DNA of 64,000 nt from Acidobacteriota bacterium (GCA_947465645.1 CANIBQ010000014.1:13265-77264); one strand, 5' to 3'; shown: positions 1 through 8,378, counted from the first letter of the stretch. Made by a program: numbers and translations. The notes: generated from the sequence alone by a model not told the origin.

Positions 1-1
1 G

Positions 2-1177
2 GTCGGGCGTCACGATCTCTACTGGCTCGTCGTGATCACGGTCGCGGTCTTTGCGATGTTTTCGCGGCCGCTCGGCGTGGCCCTCGCCTACGCGCACGAC
101 CTCGACCAGGGGCGCGGCCTCCAACTGTTGCCGGGGCTGGTCATCCTGACGGGCGCCTTCGTCTTCCACCAGTTCCGCAAGCGTCACGAGATGCACGCGC
201 AAGCGTCGGCTGCGGCTGCGGAGGCGCGCCTCGCCACCGACCGAGCCGCCGAGATGGAGCGCCTGGTGGCGTTCGGGCAGGCGCTGGCGCGATCCCTCGA
301 CCGCGAATCGATTCGCGCGGCGGCCAGCGATCATCTTCCCGGTCTCGCCGGGAACCGCGGCGCCTGGACGATGATTCGCCTCGCCGCGTACTGGCAGCCG
401 CTCACGCCCCTCGGCGACTCGGCCACGATCGAACGCGAACGTGCGGCGCGGCGCGCCCTTGGAGAGGCCGGCCCGCTCGTGAGTGGCGCATCCGGGGACG
501 TCTGCTTTCCACTGATCGTCGCCGGCACGCCCGTGGGCGTGCTCGGCGTGTCGCCGGACCCGCCGCTGACCGAGCACCAGCGAAGCGTCCTCACGGCCGC
601 GGCCGCGCTGCTGGCCGTCTCGCTCAAGAACGCCGAGCTCTTTCACGAAGTCCACGAGAACAGCGTTCGCGACTCTCTGACGGGCTGTTTCAATCGCAAG
701 CACGCCCTCGAAGTCATGGACAGCGAGCTGCGGCGGTCGCGCCGGTCGCAGATGCCGGTATCGCTCGTGATGTTCGACCTCGACCACTTCAAGGAGATCA
801 ATGACACGTACGGCCATCTGTGCGGCGACGCCGTGCTTGCCGCCGTGGGCCAGCGCATGAACGCGGTGCTCCGCGGCAGCGATCTGAAGTGCCGGTACGG
901 CGGCGAGGAGTTTCTCATCCTGCTTCCGGACACGCCGCTCGTGGGCGCACGCCGCGTCGCGGAGACCCTGCGGCGCGAGCTCGGCGACCGTGCCGTTCGC
1001 TGGAACGAAGAGGAGATCACCGTCACCGCCAGCTTCGGCCTCACGGCCATCACACCTGGCGAGGTGGACGCCAATGCCATCATCGGACGAGCGGACCGTG
1101 CGCTCTACAAGGCGAAGGAGAGCGGACGTAACCGCGTCTGCACCGCCGACGAACACGAGGCCGGCGCGATTGTCTGA
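2..1177 (+). CDS. GAF-GGDEF diguanylate cyclase (5' end outside window)
   Basis: Makes cyclic di-GMP from two GTP at the inner membrane. The frame is open to the window edge, so the start lies upstream; GTG at 32 is only the first in-window start. Counting from 32, a hydrophobic segment (about residues 34-46) is followed by a charged Ala-rich helix, a GAF-like sensor (about 75-205) and a GGDEF domain (about 212-375). The active site reads GGEEF (290-294) after FDLDHFKEIND, and the product-inhibition site RxxD (R281-D284) lies five residues before it. The enzyme therefore looks catalytically competent and feedback-controlled. A DMT exporter follows 37 bases downstream on the same strand. The ligand of the GAF domain cannot be read from sequence. 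Confidence 0.9.
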   Translation, partial: VGRHDLYWLVVITVAVFAMFSRPLGVALAYAHDLDQGRGLQLLPGLVILTGAFVFHQFRKRHEMHAQASAAAAEARLATDRAAEMERLVAFGQALARSLDRESIRAAASDHLPGLAGNRGAWTMIRLAAYWQPLTPLGDSATIERERAARRALGEAGPLVSGASGDVCFPLIVAGTPVGVLGVSPDPPLTEHQRSVLTAAAALLAVSLKNAELFHEVHENSVRDSLTGCFNRKHALEVMDSELRRSRRSQMPVSLVMFDLDHFKEINDTYGHLCGDAVLAAVGQRMNAVLRGSDLKCRYGGEEFLILLPDTPLVGARRVAETLRRELGDRAVRWNEEEITVTASFGLTAITPGEVDANAIIGRADRALYKAKESGRNRVCTADEHEAGAIV

Positions 1178-1214
1178 CCCACAAATGCGGCTCCCGCGCC
1201 CCTAAGATACGGAG

Positions 1215-2120
1215 GTGCGCACCGCGTACCTCGCCTGGCTGACCGTCTGTCTCATCTGGGGTACCACCTACCTCGCCATTCGCATCGCGCTCGAAACCAT
1301 TCCTCCGGCGCTCGTCGGCGGCCTTCGCTACACGATCGCCGGGGCGATACTCGCCGCGGTTCTCTCCCTGCGCGGTGAGCGGTTGCCACCGACGTCGTAC
1401 TGGGGCGGCCTCGCGCTCGTCGGGGGGCTGATGGTGGCCATCGGCAACGGTGGCGTGATCTGGGCGGAGCAGTGGGTTCCCAGCGGGTTTGCGGCACTGC
1501 TGGTGGCGGCATCCCCATTCTGGATGGCGGGCATCGAAGCGCTGCTGCCAGCCGGCGAGCGTCTGACCGTGCGTATGATCGGCGGCCTGCTGGTCGGCTT
1601 CTCCGGCATCGTCATCCTGGTCTGGCCGGATCTCACGGTCGGTGGATCGCAGGGCAGGCAGTTCGCCATGGGTGTCATCGCGCTTCAGATCGCCTGCCTG
1701 GGATGGTCGCTCGGCTCGTCGTACTCACGGCGGCATGGACGCGAGGAGAACGCACTGGGCGCGGCGGCGCTACAGATGATCTTTGGCGGCGTGATCATGC
1801 TGATTGCGGCGACGATGCTCGGCGAGTGGCGCAACCTCACGTTCACGCCGCGCACGTTTGCGGCTGAGCTGTATCTGTTGCTGGTCGGCTCGCTGCTGGC
1901 CTATCCGGCCTACGTGTACGCGCTCAAGCACCTGCCGGTCTCGACCGTGTCGCTGTACGCGTATATGAACCCGGTGATTGCGGTCCTGCTGGGCACCATC
2001 CTGTTGGACGAGCCGTTCGGGGCGCGGGTCATTCTGGCCGGTGCGCTGGTGTTTTTGGGAAGTGCGGTGGTACGGTGGTCGGCGACGCGAGGCCAAAAAA
2101 TTGGAACTCAGAACACCTGA
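1215..2120 (+). CDS. EamA/RhaT-family drug/metabolite transporter
   Basis: Inner-membrane permease of the drug/metabolite transporter superfamily. The 301-residue length and about ten hydrophobic segments in two repeats fit the EamA family. The N-terminal pattern LIWGTTYLAIR and the second-repeat pattern SLYAYMNPVIAVLLG are typical of it. The GTG start is chosen because the conserved first helix begins directly after it; a GGAGG sequence overlaps this GTG, so the real start could be a few codons downstream. The substrate (amino acids, purines and metabolite efflux are all known in the family) is not determinable. Its stop codon lies inside a hairpin that probably terminates the gene coming from the other side. 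Confidence 0.88.
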   Translation: MRTAYLAWLTVCLIWGTTYLAIRIALETIPPALVGGLRYTIAGAILAAVLSLRGERLPPTSYWGGLALVGGLMVAIGNGGVIWAEQWVPSGFAALLVAASPFWMAGIEALLPAGERLTVRMIGGLLVGFSGIVILVWPDLTVGGSQGRQFAMGVIALQIACLGWSLGSSYSRRHGREENALGAAALQMIFGGVIMLIAATMLGEWRNLTFTPRTFAAELYLLLVGSLLAYPAYVYALKHLPVSTVSLYAYMNPVIAVLLGTILLDEPFGARVILAGALVFLGSAVVRWSATRGQKIGTQNT

Positions 2121-2139
2121 CAGCGTTCCGAGTTCCCAA
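2095..2139 (-). terminator. Likely intrinsic terminator for the 49-residue membrane protein gene
   Basis: Read on the minus strand, an arm at 2139-2130 pairs with the arm at 2109-2101 (nine pairs with one bulged base), and the stem is followed by a run of six T (2100-2095). This is a hairpin plus U-tract located 44 bases past the stop of the gene at 2183-2332. The loop is long (20 bases), which lowers confidence. It overlaps the end of the convergent exporter gene. Confidence 0.5.
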
Positions 2140-2182
2140 TCAGAGTTACGCGTTCAGGACTTATGGCGCCCCGAATTCCGCG

Positions 2183-2332
2183 TCAGACGACTCGTCGCCC
2201 GCTGACCAGCCGCACCAGGAACAGCACCACGGCAACGACCAACAGGACCCAGATAAAGTTCCCGAGCGTGTACCCACTGACCATCCCCAACAGCCACAGG
2301 ATAATCAGAATAATCGCAATGGTTTCGAGCAC
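2183..2332 (-). CDS. Small lmo0937-family membrane protein (49 aa)
   Basis: A 49-residue protein made almost entirely of two transmembrane helices, with a short glycine turn (SGYTLGNF) and a basic tail ending GRR. This matches the small lmo0937-type membrane protein family, whose function is unknown. The open frame continues upstream, but the GTG at 2332 is the start because AAGGAGG lies five to six bases before it and the family begins with this helix. It has its own promoter region and is followed by a hairpin terminator, so it is probably monocistronic. In other bacteria such proteins are often stress-associated, which is only a suggestion here. Confidence 0.78.
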   Translation of the reverse strand: MLETIAIILIILWLLGMVSGYTLGNFIWVLLVVAVVLFLVRLVSGRRVV

Positions 2333-2368
2333 GTCATCCTCCTTCTCATTGCAGAGCAGAAGTGCAAC

Positions 2369-2983
2369 ATGAATGCCGCTCGCGACCTCATCGGTATGCG
2401 ATCGGTCGTCCTTGCGTGTTGTCTGATGGGACTCGGCTCGACCGTTCGGGCTCAGCCGGTCGCGACATTTCTTGCGGGTGCCGCGGCCGGGCTGGCGATG
2501 CACGAGGCGGGACATGTCGCTGCCGGCGTGAGCTTCGGGGCGGCGCCAGGCGTGAAACAGGTATCGTTCGGCGGAATACCGTTCTTTGCGATCACGCACC
2601 GCACGGTGTCGCCTGCCCGTGAATTCGCGATCTCGTCAGCAGGTTTCTGGGCCCAGCACACGTCGAGCGAGATCCTGCTCACGCGCGCGCCGAACCTTCG
2701 CGCCACCCGCGCGCCCTTCGCCAAGGGGCTGCTCCTCTTCAACGCGTTGACGTCCGCGGCATACGCCGGGGCCGCGTTCACGCGCGCCGGGCCGGACGAA
2801 CGCGACACGCGCGGAATGGCCGTCGCCGCGCGGCTTCGCGAACCGTGGATTGGAAGCGTCGTCCTGGCGCCGGCGATGCTCGACGCGGCGCGGTACTACA
2901 AGCCGGAGGTGCGATGGCTGCGGTGGGCGAGTCGTGCGTCGAAGGTCGCGGGCGCGTTGCTGGTGCTGCGTGCGGCCGATTAG
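2369..2983 (+). CDS. Putative M50-like membrane metalloprotease, exported
   Basis: Not a confident family match. ATG 2369 is used; ATG 2396 is equally possible and puts a signal/anchor helix first. Counting from 2396, a hydrophobic segment runs straight into HEAGH (residues 36-40), and this is followed by GVKQVSFGG and a second hydrophobic stretch. HExxH embedded in a membrane helix and followed by a GG turn resembles site-2 (M50) proteases. A later LDAARYY (about 162-168), preceded by a proline, could supply the third zinc ligand as LDG does in M50. The protein is short (195-204 aa) for the family. Its stop shares four bases (TTAG, 2980-2983) with the convergent fabZ stop. Confidence 0.6.
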   Translation: MNAARDLIGMRSVVLACCLMGLGSTVRAQPVATFLAGAAAGLAMHEAGHVAAGVSFGAAPGVKQVSFGGIPFFAITHRTVSPAREFAISSAGFWAQHTSSEILLTRAPNLRATRAPFAKGLLLFNALTSAAYAGAAFTRAGPDERDTRGMAVAARLREPWIGSVVLAPAMLDAARYYKPEVRWLRWASRASKVAGALLVLRAAD

Positions 2984-3432
2984 CGCGCCGCCGGGCCGAG
3001 GGCGAATGTCATCAGTCCGCTCAGCACGACGCGACCGTTGACGCGGGCGAATCCCTCCAGTTGACCGACGCGGCTGCGAAGCCGCTTTACGCGCGCCTCG
3101 ATCTCCACGACGTCTCCCGGATACACCGGTTGCCGATACCGCACGCGTTCGATGCCCATGAAAAACGGCAGCTTCTCCCGATTCTCAGGCTTCGAGAGAA
3201 TCAGGATGGCGCCAACCTGCGCGACCGCCTCGGTCAGGATCGTCGGCGGCAACGCCGGGGATTCGCCCGGCTGGTGGGACAGATACCGCTCGTTCAGCGA
3301 GACATTCTTGATGCCGACGATGCGCTTGTCCGGCTCGAGCTCGGTGATGCGATCCACGAGCAGAATCGGGTAGCGATGCGGAAGAATCCTCTCGATGGCG
3401 CTGTAGTCGAGCGGAAGCGTCAGGTCACTCAT
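2980..3432 (-). CDS. fabZ: 3-hydroxyacyl-ACP dehydratase, FabZ family
   Basis: Predicted cytoplasmic hotdog-fold dehydratase acting on 3-hydroxyacyl-ACP in fatty-acid elongation. The 150-residue length is typical. HRYPILLVDRI near the N-terminus and the LTEAVAQ helix are FabZ hallmarks. The catalytic loop is atypical: the usual GHFPxxPxMPGVL is replaced by SHQPGESPALPPTIL, which keeps a His and the Glu of EAVAQ but has one extra residue between them. It may therefore be a specialised paralogue. ATG 3432 was chosen over an upstream extension because the family starts here. A TATACT box sits ten bases upstream, suggesting a very short leader. No other fab genes are adjacent. Confidence 0.82.
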   Translation of the reverse strand: MSDLTLPLDYSAIERILPHRYPILLVDRITELEPDKRIVGIKNVSLNERYLSHQPGESPALPPTILTEAVAQVGAILILSKPENREKLPFFMGIERVRYRQPVYPGDVVEIEARVKRLRSRVGQLEGFARVNGRVVLSGLMTFALGPAAR

Positions 3433-3442
3433 GCAGACAGTC

Positions 3443-3468
3443 AGTATAATTCGTTCGGTCCCGAACGA
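3443..3468. promoter_or_regulatory. Divergent fabZ / PP2C promoter with palindromic operator candidate
   Basis: TATAAT (3445-3450, plus strand) overlaps TATACT read on the minus strand (3448-3443), giving back-to-back -10 boxes for the genes starting at 3477 and 3432. Immediately right of them is an inverted repeat, TCGTTCGG-TC-CCGAACGA (3451-3468), with perfect 8-base arms. No good -35 hexamer is visible at 17 bases for either side. A factor bound to the palindrome would cover the start-site region of the rightward gene and could control both directions. Confidence 0.55.
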
Positions 3469-3476
3469 TCCCCCAC

Positions 3477-5252
3477 ATGAGTGATGCTGCGCCGCGCCCT
3501 GTTCGTCCGCCAACCGACACCGAGCTGCTTTCGACGCTCTTCGACCTCGGTCGGGACGTCATGTCCGTGCTCGATCTCGACGAGCTGCTCGTGCGCATCC
3601 CACAGCTCATCGCGCGGCTGACACGCTTTAGTGCCTTTTCCGTCTATCTGCTGGACGAAGGCGAGCAGAAACTGCGCATCGCCTACGCGATCGGGTACCC
3701 GGAAGAGATCACGCCGACGCTGCGGCTGGAGGTCGGCCAGGGTGTCGTCGGGGCGGCCGTTCTGGAGGGCCGTCCGATCCTGGTCAACGACATTCGCCTC
3801 GAGCCTCGCTACATGGGACCGCTGCGCAACATGCTGTCGCAGCTCGCAGTGCCGATGCGGCGCAAGGGCAAGGTCATCGGCGCCCTGAACCTGCTCAGCG
3901 AGACCACGGGCGCGTTTACGAGCCAGGACGAGGCGCTGCTTCGCCAGTTCGCCGCGCACGTTGCGGTCGCCATCGAGAACGCGCGCCTGTTCAAGTCGGA
4001 GCGCCAGTACGTCGACACGCTCGAAACCCTGGCCGAGATCGGGCGCGAGATGGCGTCGATCCTCGACCTCGACGTCCTGCTGACCCGCATCGCGAGTCTG
4101 ACCAAGCGGTTGATCGACTACCGGACCTTCGGCATCCTGCTGGTCAACGAAGCCACACAGGAACTCGACATCAGGCTCGCGGTCAGCTATGGCGAGGAAG
4201 CGACCTCGAAGCACGTAAAGCTCGGCGAGGGGTTGGTCGGCTGGTCGGCGCTCCACAAGGAGCCGTTGCTCATCCCCGACGTCTCGAAAGATCCGCGCTA
4301 TCTGAACCTCGTGCCTGACGCGAAATCGGAACTCGTGATTCCGATGCTCATCAAGGACCGCTGCATCGGCGTCTTCGACCTGGAAAGCCCGGAGCTGAGC
4401 GCGTTCACCAAGGAGCACAAAGAGCTATTGACGCTGCTCGCCGCGCAAGCGGCGGTCGCGATCGAGAATGCCCGACTGTACGAGGAGGTCCGCCGCAACG
4501 AGGAGCGGATCGAGAAGGAGCTGCGGTTCGCGCGACGCGTGCAGGAGGCGCTCCTGCCGACAGAGCTCCCGGTGCGGTTGCGACAGGCCGACGTCGCAGG
4601 GCGCTTCGCCTCCGCCCTCGAGCTCGGAGGCGATCTCCATGACTTTCTGGCGCCCGAGCCCAACAGCCTCGTCGTGGCCGTCGGCGACGTGTCTGGCAAG
4701 GGCGCTCCTGCGGCCCTGTACGGCGCGTTTGCGGCGGAGCTCGTGCGATCCCGCACCTTGCGCCGACGGTATGCGCCCGATCGGTTCAGCGTGGGCGGCG
4801 TGCTCGAGTCGATGAACACCATTCTTCACGAGCGCCAGCTCGAGGAGTACTACTGCACGCTCTGCTACGCCTTCTTCGATTTCAAGCGCCGCGCGCTGAC
4901 CATGGCGAATTCCGGGCTGCCTTACCCGGTCCGGTGCTCTGGCGACGACTGCGGACAGATCGTGCTGCCGGGCGTGCCGCTTGGGTCGTTTCCCAACGTC
5001 ACCTACGACGAAGTCACGATTCCTCTGCAGGTCGGCGACGTATTCGTCTTTTGCACGGACGGGATCTTCGAGGCGGTGAATGACGAGGGGGCTGAGCTCG
5101 GGGCGAGGCCGGTGTGCGAAATCGTCAGGGAGCGCCGCAACGACAGCGCACGGGCCATCGTCGACGCCATCTTCGAGATGGCGATCGCCTTCCGCGGTCA
5201 TGTGCCGCAGAACGACGACATGACCGCTGTGGCGGTGAAGATTACGGCTTAG
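3477..5252 (+). CDS. GAF-GAF-PP2C (SpoIIE/RsbU-type) protein phosphatase
   Basis: A soluble signalling phosphatase of 591 residues. Two GAF domains (about 30-170 and 185-340), each introduced by a similar IxxxMSxLDLDxLL helix, precede a coiled linker and a SpoIIE-type PP2C domain (about 360-590). The metal-binding acidic positions are visible: GGDLHDF, VGDVSGKG, FCTDGIFEA and NDDMTAV. RsbU/SpoIIE proteins dephosphorylate anti-sigma-factor antagonists in partner-switching systems, so this may control an alternative sigma factor in response to a GAF ligand. No STAS or HPK-like partner lies next to it. The ATG at 3477 follows a TATAAT box by 26 bases. The stop overlaps the convergent lipoprotein gene by TTAG (5249-5252). 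Confidence 0.9.
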   Translation: MSDAAPRPVRPPTDTELLSTLFDLGRDVMSVLDLDELLVRIPQLIARLTRFSAFSVYLLDEGEQKLRIAYAIGYPEEITPTLRLEVGQGVVGAAVLEGRPILVNDIRLEPRYMGPLRNMLSQLAVPMRRKGKVIGALNLLSETTGAFTSQDEALLRQFAAHVAVAIENARLFKSERQYVDTLETLAEIGREMASILDLDVLLTRIASLTKRLIDYRTFGILLVNEATQELDIRLAVSYGEEATSKHVKLGEGLVGWSALHKEPLLIPDVSKDPRYLNLVPDAKSELVIPMLIKDRCIGVFDLESPELSAFTKEHKELLTLLAAQAAVAIENARLYEEVRRNEERIEKELRFARRVQEALLPTELPVRLRQADVAGRFASALELGGDLHDFLAPEPNSLVVAVGDVSGKGAPAALYGAFAAELVRSRTLRRRYAPDRFSVGGVLESMNTILHERQLEEYYCTLCYAFFDFKRRALTMANSGLPYPVRCSGDDCGQIVLPGVPLGSFPNVTYDEVTIPLQVGDVFVFCTDGIFEAVNDEGAELGARPVCEIVRERRNDSARAIVDAIFEMAIAFRGHVPQNDDMTAVAVKITA

Positions 5253-5602
5253 CTCTTTATCTTCCGGCTCTCTTCGCGAATGTGAAGACCCACTGAACGG
5301 CCGCCGAACACAGCCACCTCGTTGACCTTGCCCTTGACCTCGACACGCGTGCCCTTCGCCGGCGTCCGGCCCGACTGCGAGAGCACGGTGATCTCGCCGC
5401 TGCCGTCGTCCACGCTGTAGAGCTGGAACGGCACCAGCGGAATTCCCCAACTGTTGGTGACGACGCCCGTCACGCTCACGGAGCGGTCGTTGTACTTGGT
5501 CGGCTGATCCTTCAGCTCGGCGATGCGCACACCCCGGGCCGCGCATCCGGCGATCAAAACCATGCAGACGATAGCGACCGACAGGCGTGATGCTGTTTTC
5601 AT
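5249..5602 (-). CDS. Small OB-fold-like lipoprotein
   Basis: A 117-residue secreted protein. The N-terminus is a lipoprotein signal (hydrophobic stretch ending LIAGCAA, Cys about residue 20). The rest looks like one small beta barrel of OB type, with patterns such as RSVSVTGVVT and KGTRVEVKGKV that resemble nucleic-acid-binding OB domains found in envelope lipoproteins. The ATG at 5602 has GGAG about seven bases upstream, which decides it against the longer open frame. It lies downstream of glnA on the same strand (101 bases between). Function unknown. Confidence 0.75.
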   Translation of the reverse strand: MKTASRLSVAIVCMVLIAGCAARGVRIAELKDQPTKYNDRSVSVTGVVTNSWGIPLVPFQLYSVDDGSGEITVLSQSGRTPAKGTRVEVKGKVNEVAVFGGRSVGLHIREESRKIKS

Positions 5603-5703
5603 ACGTTGCTCCGGCGCCTTGGTGTTCAAGACGCATGCCCGGGCAACCGAATGATTCTTACAGTAATTCCCCGCCCTGGCGGGCCGGGCGTCCTCGATCG
5701 GGG

Positions 5704-7041
5704 TCAGTAGGTGTTGAGGTAGCGGTCGATTTCCCAGCGCGAGACGTGCCGGATGTAGCCGTCCCACTCGGTGCGCTTGGCGGCGAGGAAGTGGTCGACG
5801 ATGTGATCGCCGAGCGTTTCGCGCATGAGGTCGCTCTTCTCGAGCTCGTCGAGCGCCTCACTCAGGGTGCCAGGAAGTTCGTCAATCCGCAGGTGACGGC
5901 GCTCCCGGTGACTCATCGTGTAGATGTTCTTGTTGACCGGCGGCCCGGGATCGGTCTGCTTATCGATGCCGTCGAGACCCGCCCGGAGCATCACCGCCAG
6001 GGCGAGGTACGGGTTGCAGGAGGGGTCGGGCATGCGCAGCTCGATGCGTGTGTTGGGGCCGCGCGCCGCGGGCACGCGCACCAGCGGACTGCGGTTGCGC
6101 TCGGACCAGGCAATCGCCGTCGGCGCCTCGTAGCCGGGCACGAGCCGCTTATAGGAGTTCACGAGCGGGTTGGTGATCGCGCAGAACGCCTTGGCATGGC
6201 GGAGGAGACCGCCGATGTACTGCAGGCACGTGCGGCTCAAGTGCCCGTCCGACTTCTCGTCGTAGAACACGTTCTTGGTGCCGGTGAACAACGCCTGGTG
6301 CGTGTGCATGCCGCTGCCGTTGACCCCGACAATCGGTTTCGGCATGAACGTCGCGTGGAGGCCGTTGCGGTTGGCGACGTTCTTGACGACGAAGCGGAAC
6401 GTGCTCACGTTGTCTGCCGTCGTCAGGACATCGTCATGGCGGAAATCAATTTCGTGCTGGCCCGGTGCGACTTCGTGATGCGCCGCCTCGACGTGGAATC
6501 CCATCTGCTCGAGCACGAGGATGATCTCGCGACGGACGTCCTCGCCCAGGTCGACGGGCGTGAGGTCGAAGTAACCGCCCGAGTCGTGCGTCTCGGTGGT
6601 GGGCTCGCCGCTCTCGCGGCGCTGGAAGAGGAAGAACTCGGCTTCAGGACCGGCGCGCATCGCAAAGCCCCGCTCACCAGCGAGCGCGACAACCCGCTTG
6701 AGCGTGGACCGCGGGCAACCGGCGAACGGAGTGCCGTCGGGGTTGGCAATGTCGCAGATGATGCGCGCCACGCGCTCGGAGCCGGCGTAGGTCCAGGGGA
6801 ACACCTGGAAAGTGTTCAGGTCGGGCTTGAGGTACATGTCGGATTCCTCGGTCCGCACGAACCCCTCGATGGACGAGCCGTCGAACATGATCCGGCCGTC
6901 GAGCGCCTCGGCAAACTGTTGGTCGGGCACCTCCACGTTCTTGATCGCGCCGAGGATGTCGACGAACTGCAGCCGCATGAACTTGACCTTCTCGCGCTCA
7001 ACCCGCTCGAGAATGCGGGCGCGACGGTCGTCTTTCACCAT
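5704..7041 (-). CDS. glnA: Glutamine synthetase, type I
   Basis: Makes glutamine from glutamate, ammonia and ATP in the cytoplasm; forms dodecamers in this family. The 445-residue length and the C-terminal HVSRWEIDRYLNTY pattern match the shorter GSI-alpha (Gram-positive/thermophile) form rather than the adenylylated enterobacterial one. Visible signatures are FDGSSIEGF near the N-terminus, the ATP-binding region GVNGSGMHTHQ, GYEAPTAIAWSERNRSP and RMPDPSCNPYLA. ATG 7041 is preferred because it starts at the conserved N-terminal helix. It begins five bases after the stop of the YaiO-like gene, so the two are probably co-transcribed, an odd pairing. Confidence 0.95.
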   Translation of the reverse strand: MVKDDRRARILERVEREKVKFMRLQFVDILGAIKNVEVPDQQFAEALDGRIMFDGSSIEGFVRTEESDMYLKPDLNTFQVFPWTYAGSERVARIICDIANPDGTPFAGCPRSTLKRVVALAGERGFAMRAGPEAEFFLFQRRESGEPTTETHDSGGYFDLTPVDLGEDVRREIILVLEQMGFHVEAAHHEVAPGQHEIDFRHDDVLTTADNVSTFRFVVKNVANRNGLHATFMPKPIVGVNGSGMHTHQALFTGTKNVFYDEKSDGHLSRTCLQYIGGLLRHAKAFCAITNPLVNSYKRLVPGYEAPTAIAWSERNRSPLVRVPAARGPNTRIELRMPDPSCNPYLALAVMLRAGLDGIDKQTDPGPPVNKNIYTMSHRERRHLRIDELPGTLSEALDELEKSDLMRETLGDHIVDHFLAAKRTEWDGYIRHVSRWEIDRYLNTY

Positions 7042-7046
7042 TGACG

Positions 7047-8261
7047 CTAGAACCGCTGCGCGAGGCCGATGGAGAAGCGGCTTCTCCTGACGTCGTTCCG
7101 CTGCCACTGGTAGTCGTAGCCGCCCACCACCGAGGTCAGGCTTCGAAGGTCGAGCCGCACGCCTCCTGAGACGCTTTGCGCGCGGTAGTCGCCGATCTGG
7201 TCGATGGAGATCGTCTCGAAATCCTCGACGCCTGCCGTGTACCCGGCGGTCAGCCAGATGCGCGGGCGATAACGGAAGGCGCCCCGCGCATGCAGCGTGT
7301 CGCCGTGCTCATTGGTCAGGAGCAGGTTGCTCCTGCTGATCGAATGTGCATAGCGCAGGCCGATTGACAGGCGATCGGCGGCCCACCACGTCACGGCGGG
7401 AGAGATCACCGCCATCCGCGCGCCGTTGAAATCCAGGTAACGATACGTGCCGGTCCAGTTGGCGCGGCCGTAGGTGTGGTCAATCTCGCCGAGAAAATCC
7501 CGCTCGGGCATGACGAGATTACTGGGTCCGATCAGGGCGTGGCCGACGAGCGTCGTCATCGGCTTCCATCGCCATTCGGCCCCGCCGCCGCCGCGCTGAT
7601 CGCTGACTCCGAACTTGCGCTGCGCGTCTCCGCGCCCAAAGACGCGCCACGTGTCGTTGAGCCGGTAATTGACCAGCACGCCGCCGCTGTTCGTGTTGGA
7701 AGCATCGCTGCTGAAGCTTTCTGAAAAGCCGTGCGCCTCCACGCGGTGGAAATACGACAGCCGCACGTCCTCGAGCGACAGGCGGTGCTGTTCGGTCGGC
7801 GACATCGCGACGACGCGCTCGAGGTAGCCAATGGCACGAACCGAGTTGCCGGCGTCGCGGTGCGCACGGCCCAGAGAGGCGAGGACAACCTCGCTGTCGG
7901 GCGCCAGCATCTCGGCCCGCTGAAGCACGTCAATGGCCTCGTCAGCGGCGTGCCGCGCAAGCAGCGTCGCGCCGACGCCGATCATCGCGTCGACGTTGCG
8001 AGGATCTTCCAGCAGGACGCTGCGGTAAACGGCCTCGGCGACCGAGGGGCGGCCCATGCGCTCGTGCAGGCGGGCGATCCAGATCCGTGCCTCGTGGTCG
8101 TCGGGGTTGTCGGACGCGATCCGCTGGAAGGCGGCGAGGGCGTCGGCGTTCCGTCCTTCGGCGGCCAACTGGGAGGCCTCCGCGAGTGTCGGTACAGACG
8201 ACGCCGGAGGCGCCTGTGGGCCCTCCGCGAGCAGCGTGACGAGCAGCAAGGAAAGCAGCAT
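7047..8261 (-). CDS. TPR plus outer-membrane beta-barrel protein, YaiO family-like
   Basis: A 404-residue exported protein. A short signal peptide is followed by TPR-like helical repeats (about residues 25-160, with patterns such as ADALAAFQRIASDNPDDHEA and AEAVYRSVLLEDPRNVDAM). The second half is alternating beta strands ending in a terminal Phe (GLAQRF), as in outer-membrane barrels. This arrangement is that of YaiO-type proteins, whose role is not established and which are sometimes linked to polysaccharide or surface export. The start ATG lies at the beginning of the hydrophobic segment. A striking G-rich tract on the opposite strand lies just upstream. Confidence 0.78.
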   Translation of the reverse strand: MLLSLLLVTLLAEGPQAPPASSVPTLAEASQLAAEGRNADALAAFQRIASDNPDDHEARIWIARLHERMGRPSVAEAVYRSVLLEDPRNVDAMIGVGATLLARHAADEAIDVLQRAEMLAPDSEVVLASLGRAHRDAGNSVRAIGYLERVVAMSPTEQHRLSLEDVRLSYFHRVEAHGFSESFSSDASNTNSGGVLVNYRLNDTWRVFGRGDAQRKFGVSDQRGGGGAEWRWKPMTTLVGHALIGPSNLVMPERDFLGEIDHTYGRANWTGTYRYLDFNGARMAVISPAVTWWAADRLSIGLRYAHSISRSNLLLTNEHGDTLHARGAFRYRPRIWLTAGYTAGVEDFETISIDQIGDYRAQSVSGGVRLDLRSLTSVVGGYDYQWQRNDVRRSRFSIGLAQRF

Positions 8262-8330
8262 TCCAACACCTCGGTCGTGAGGAGAGAGGGCGACCTCTTC
8301 CTATGTCGGCTCAGGAGACAACGAGGAGTA

Positions 8331-8363
8331 GGGGGAAGGGGGAAGGGGGCGAGGGGGAAGGGG
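8331..8363 (+). repeat. Five-tract G-run (G-quadruplex motif)
   Basis: Four runs of five G and one of four G, separated by AA, AA, CGA and AA, lie between the stop of the sensor gene (8379) and the start of the YaiO-like gene (8261). The G strand is the template strand for both flanking minus-strand genes. Loops this short fit a parallel G-quadruplex. Function is not known. Confidence 0.85.
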
Positions 8364-8378
8364 TTAGAAACCCGGCTA

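Noticed and set aside
4425..5636. 403-codon open frame antisense to the PP2C gene
   Set aside because: Shadow frame; composition unlike a real protein and overlaps two supported genes.
5587..7044. 485-codon open frame antisense to glnA
   Set aside because: It is a GC-rich shadow of the glutamine synthetase gene; the minus-strand product has full family motifs.
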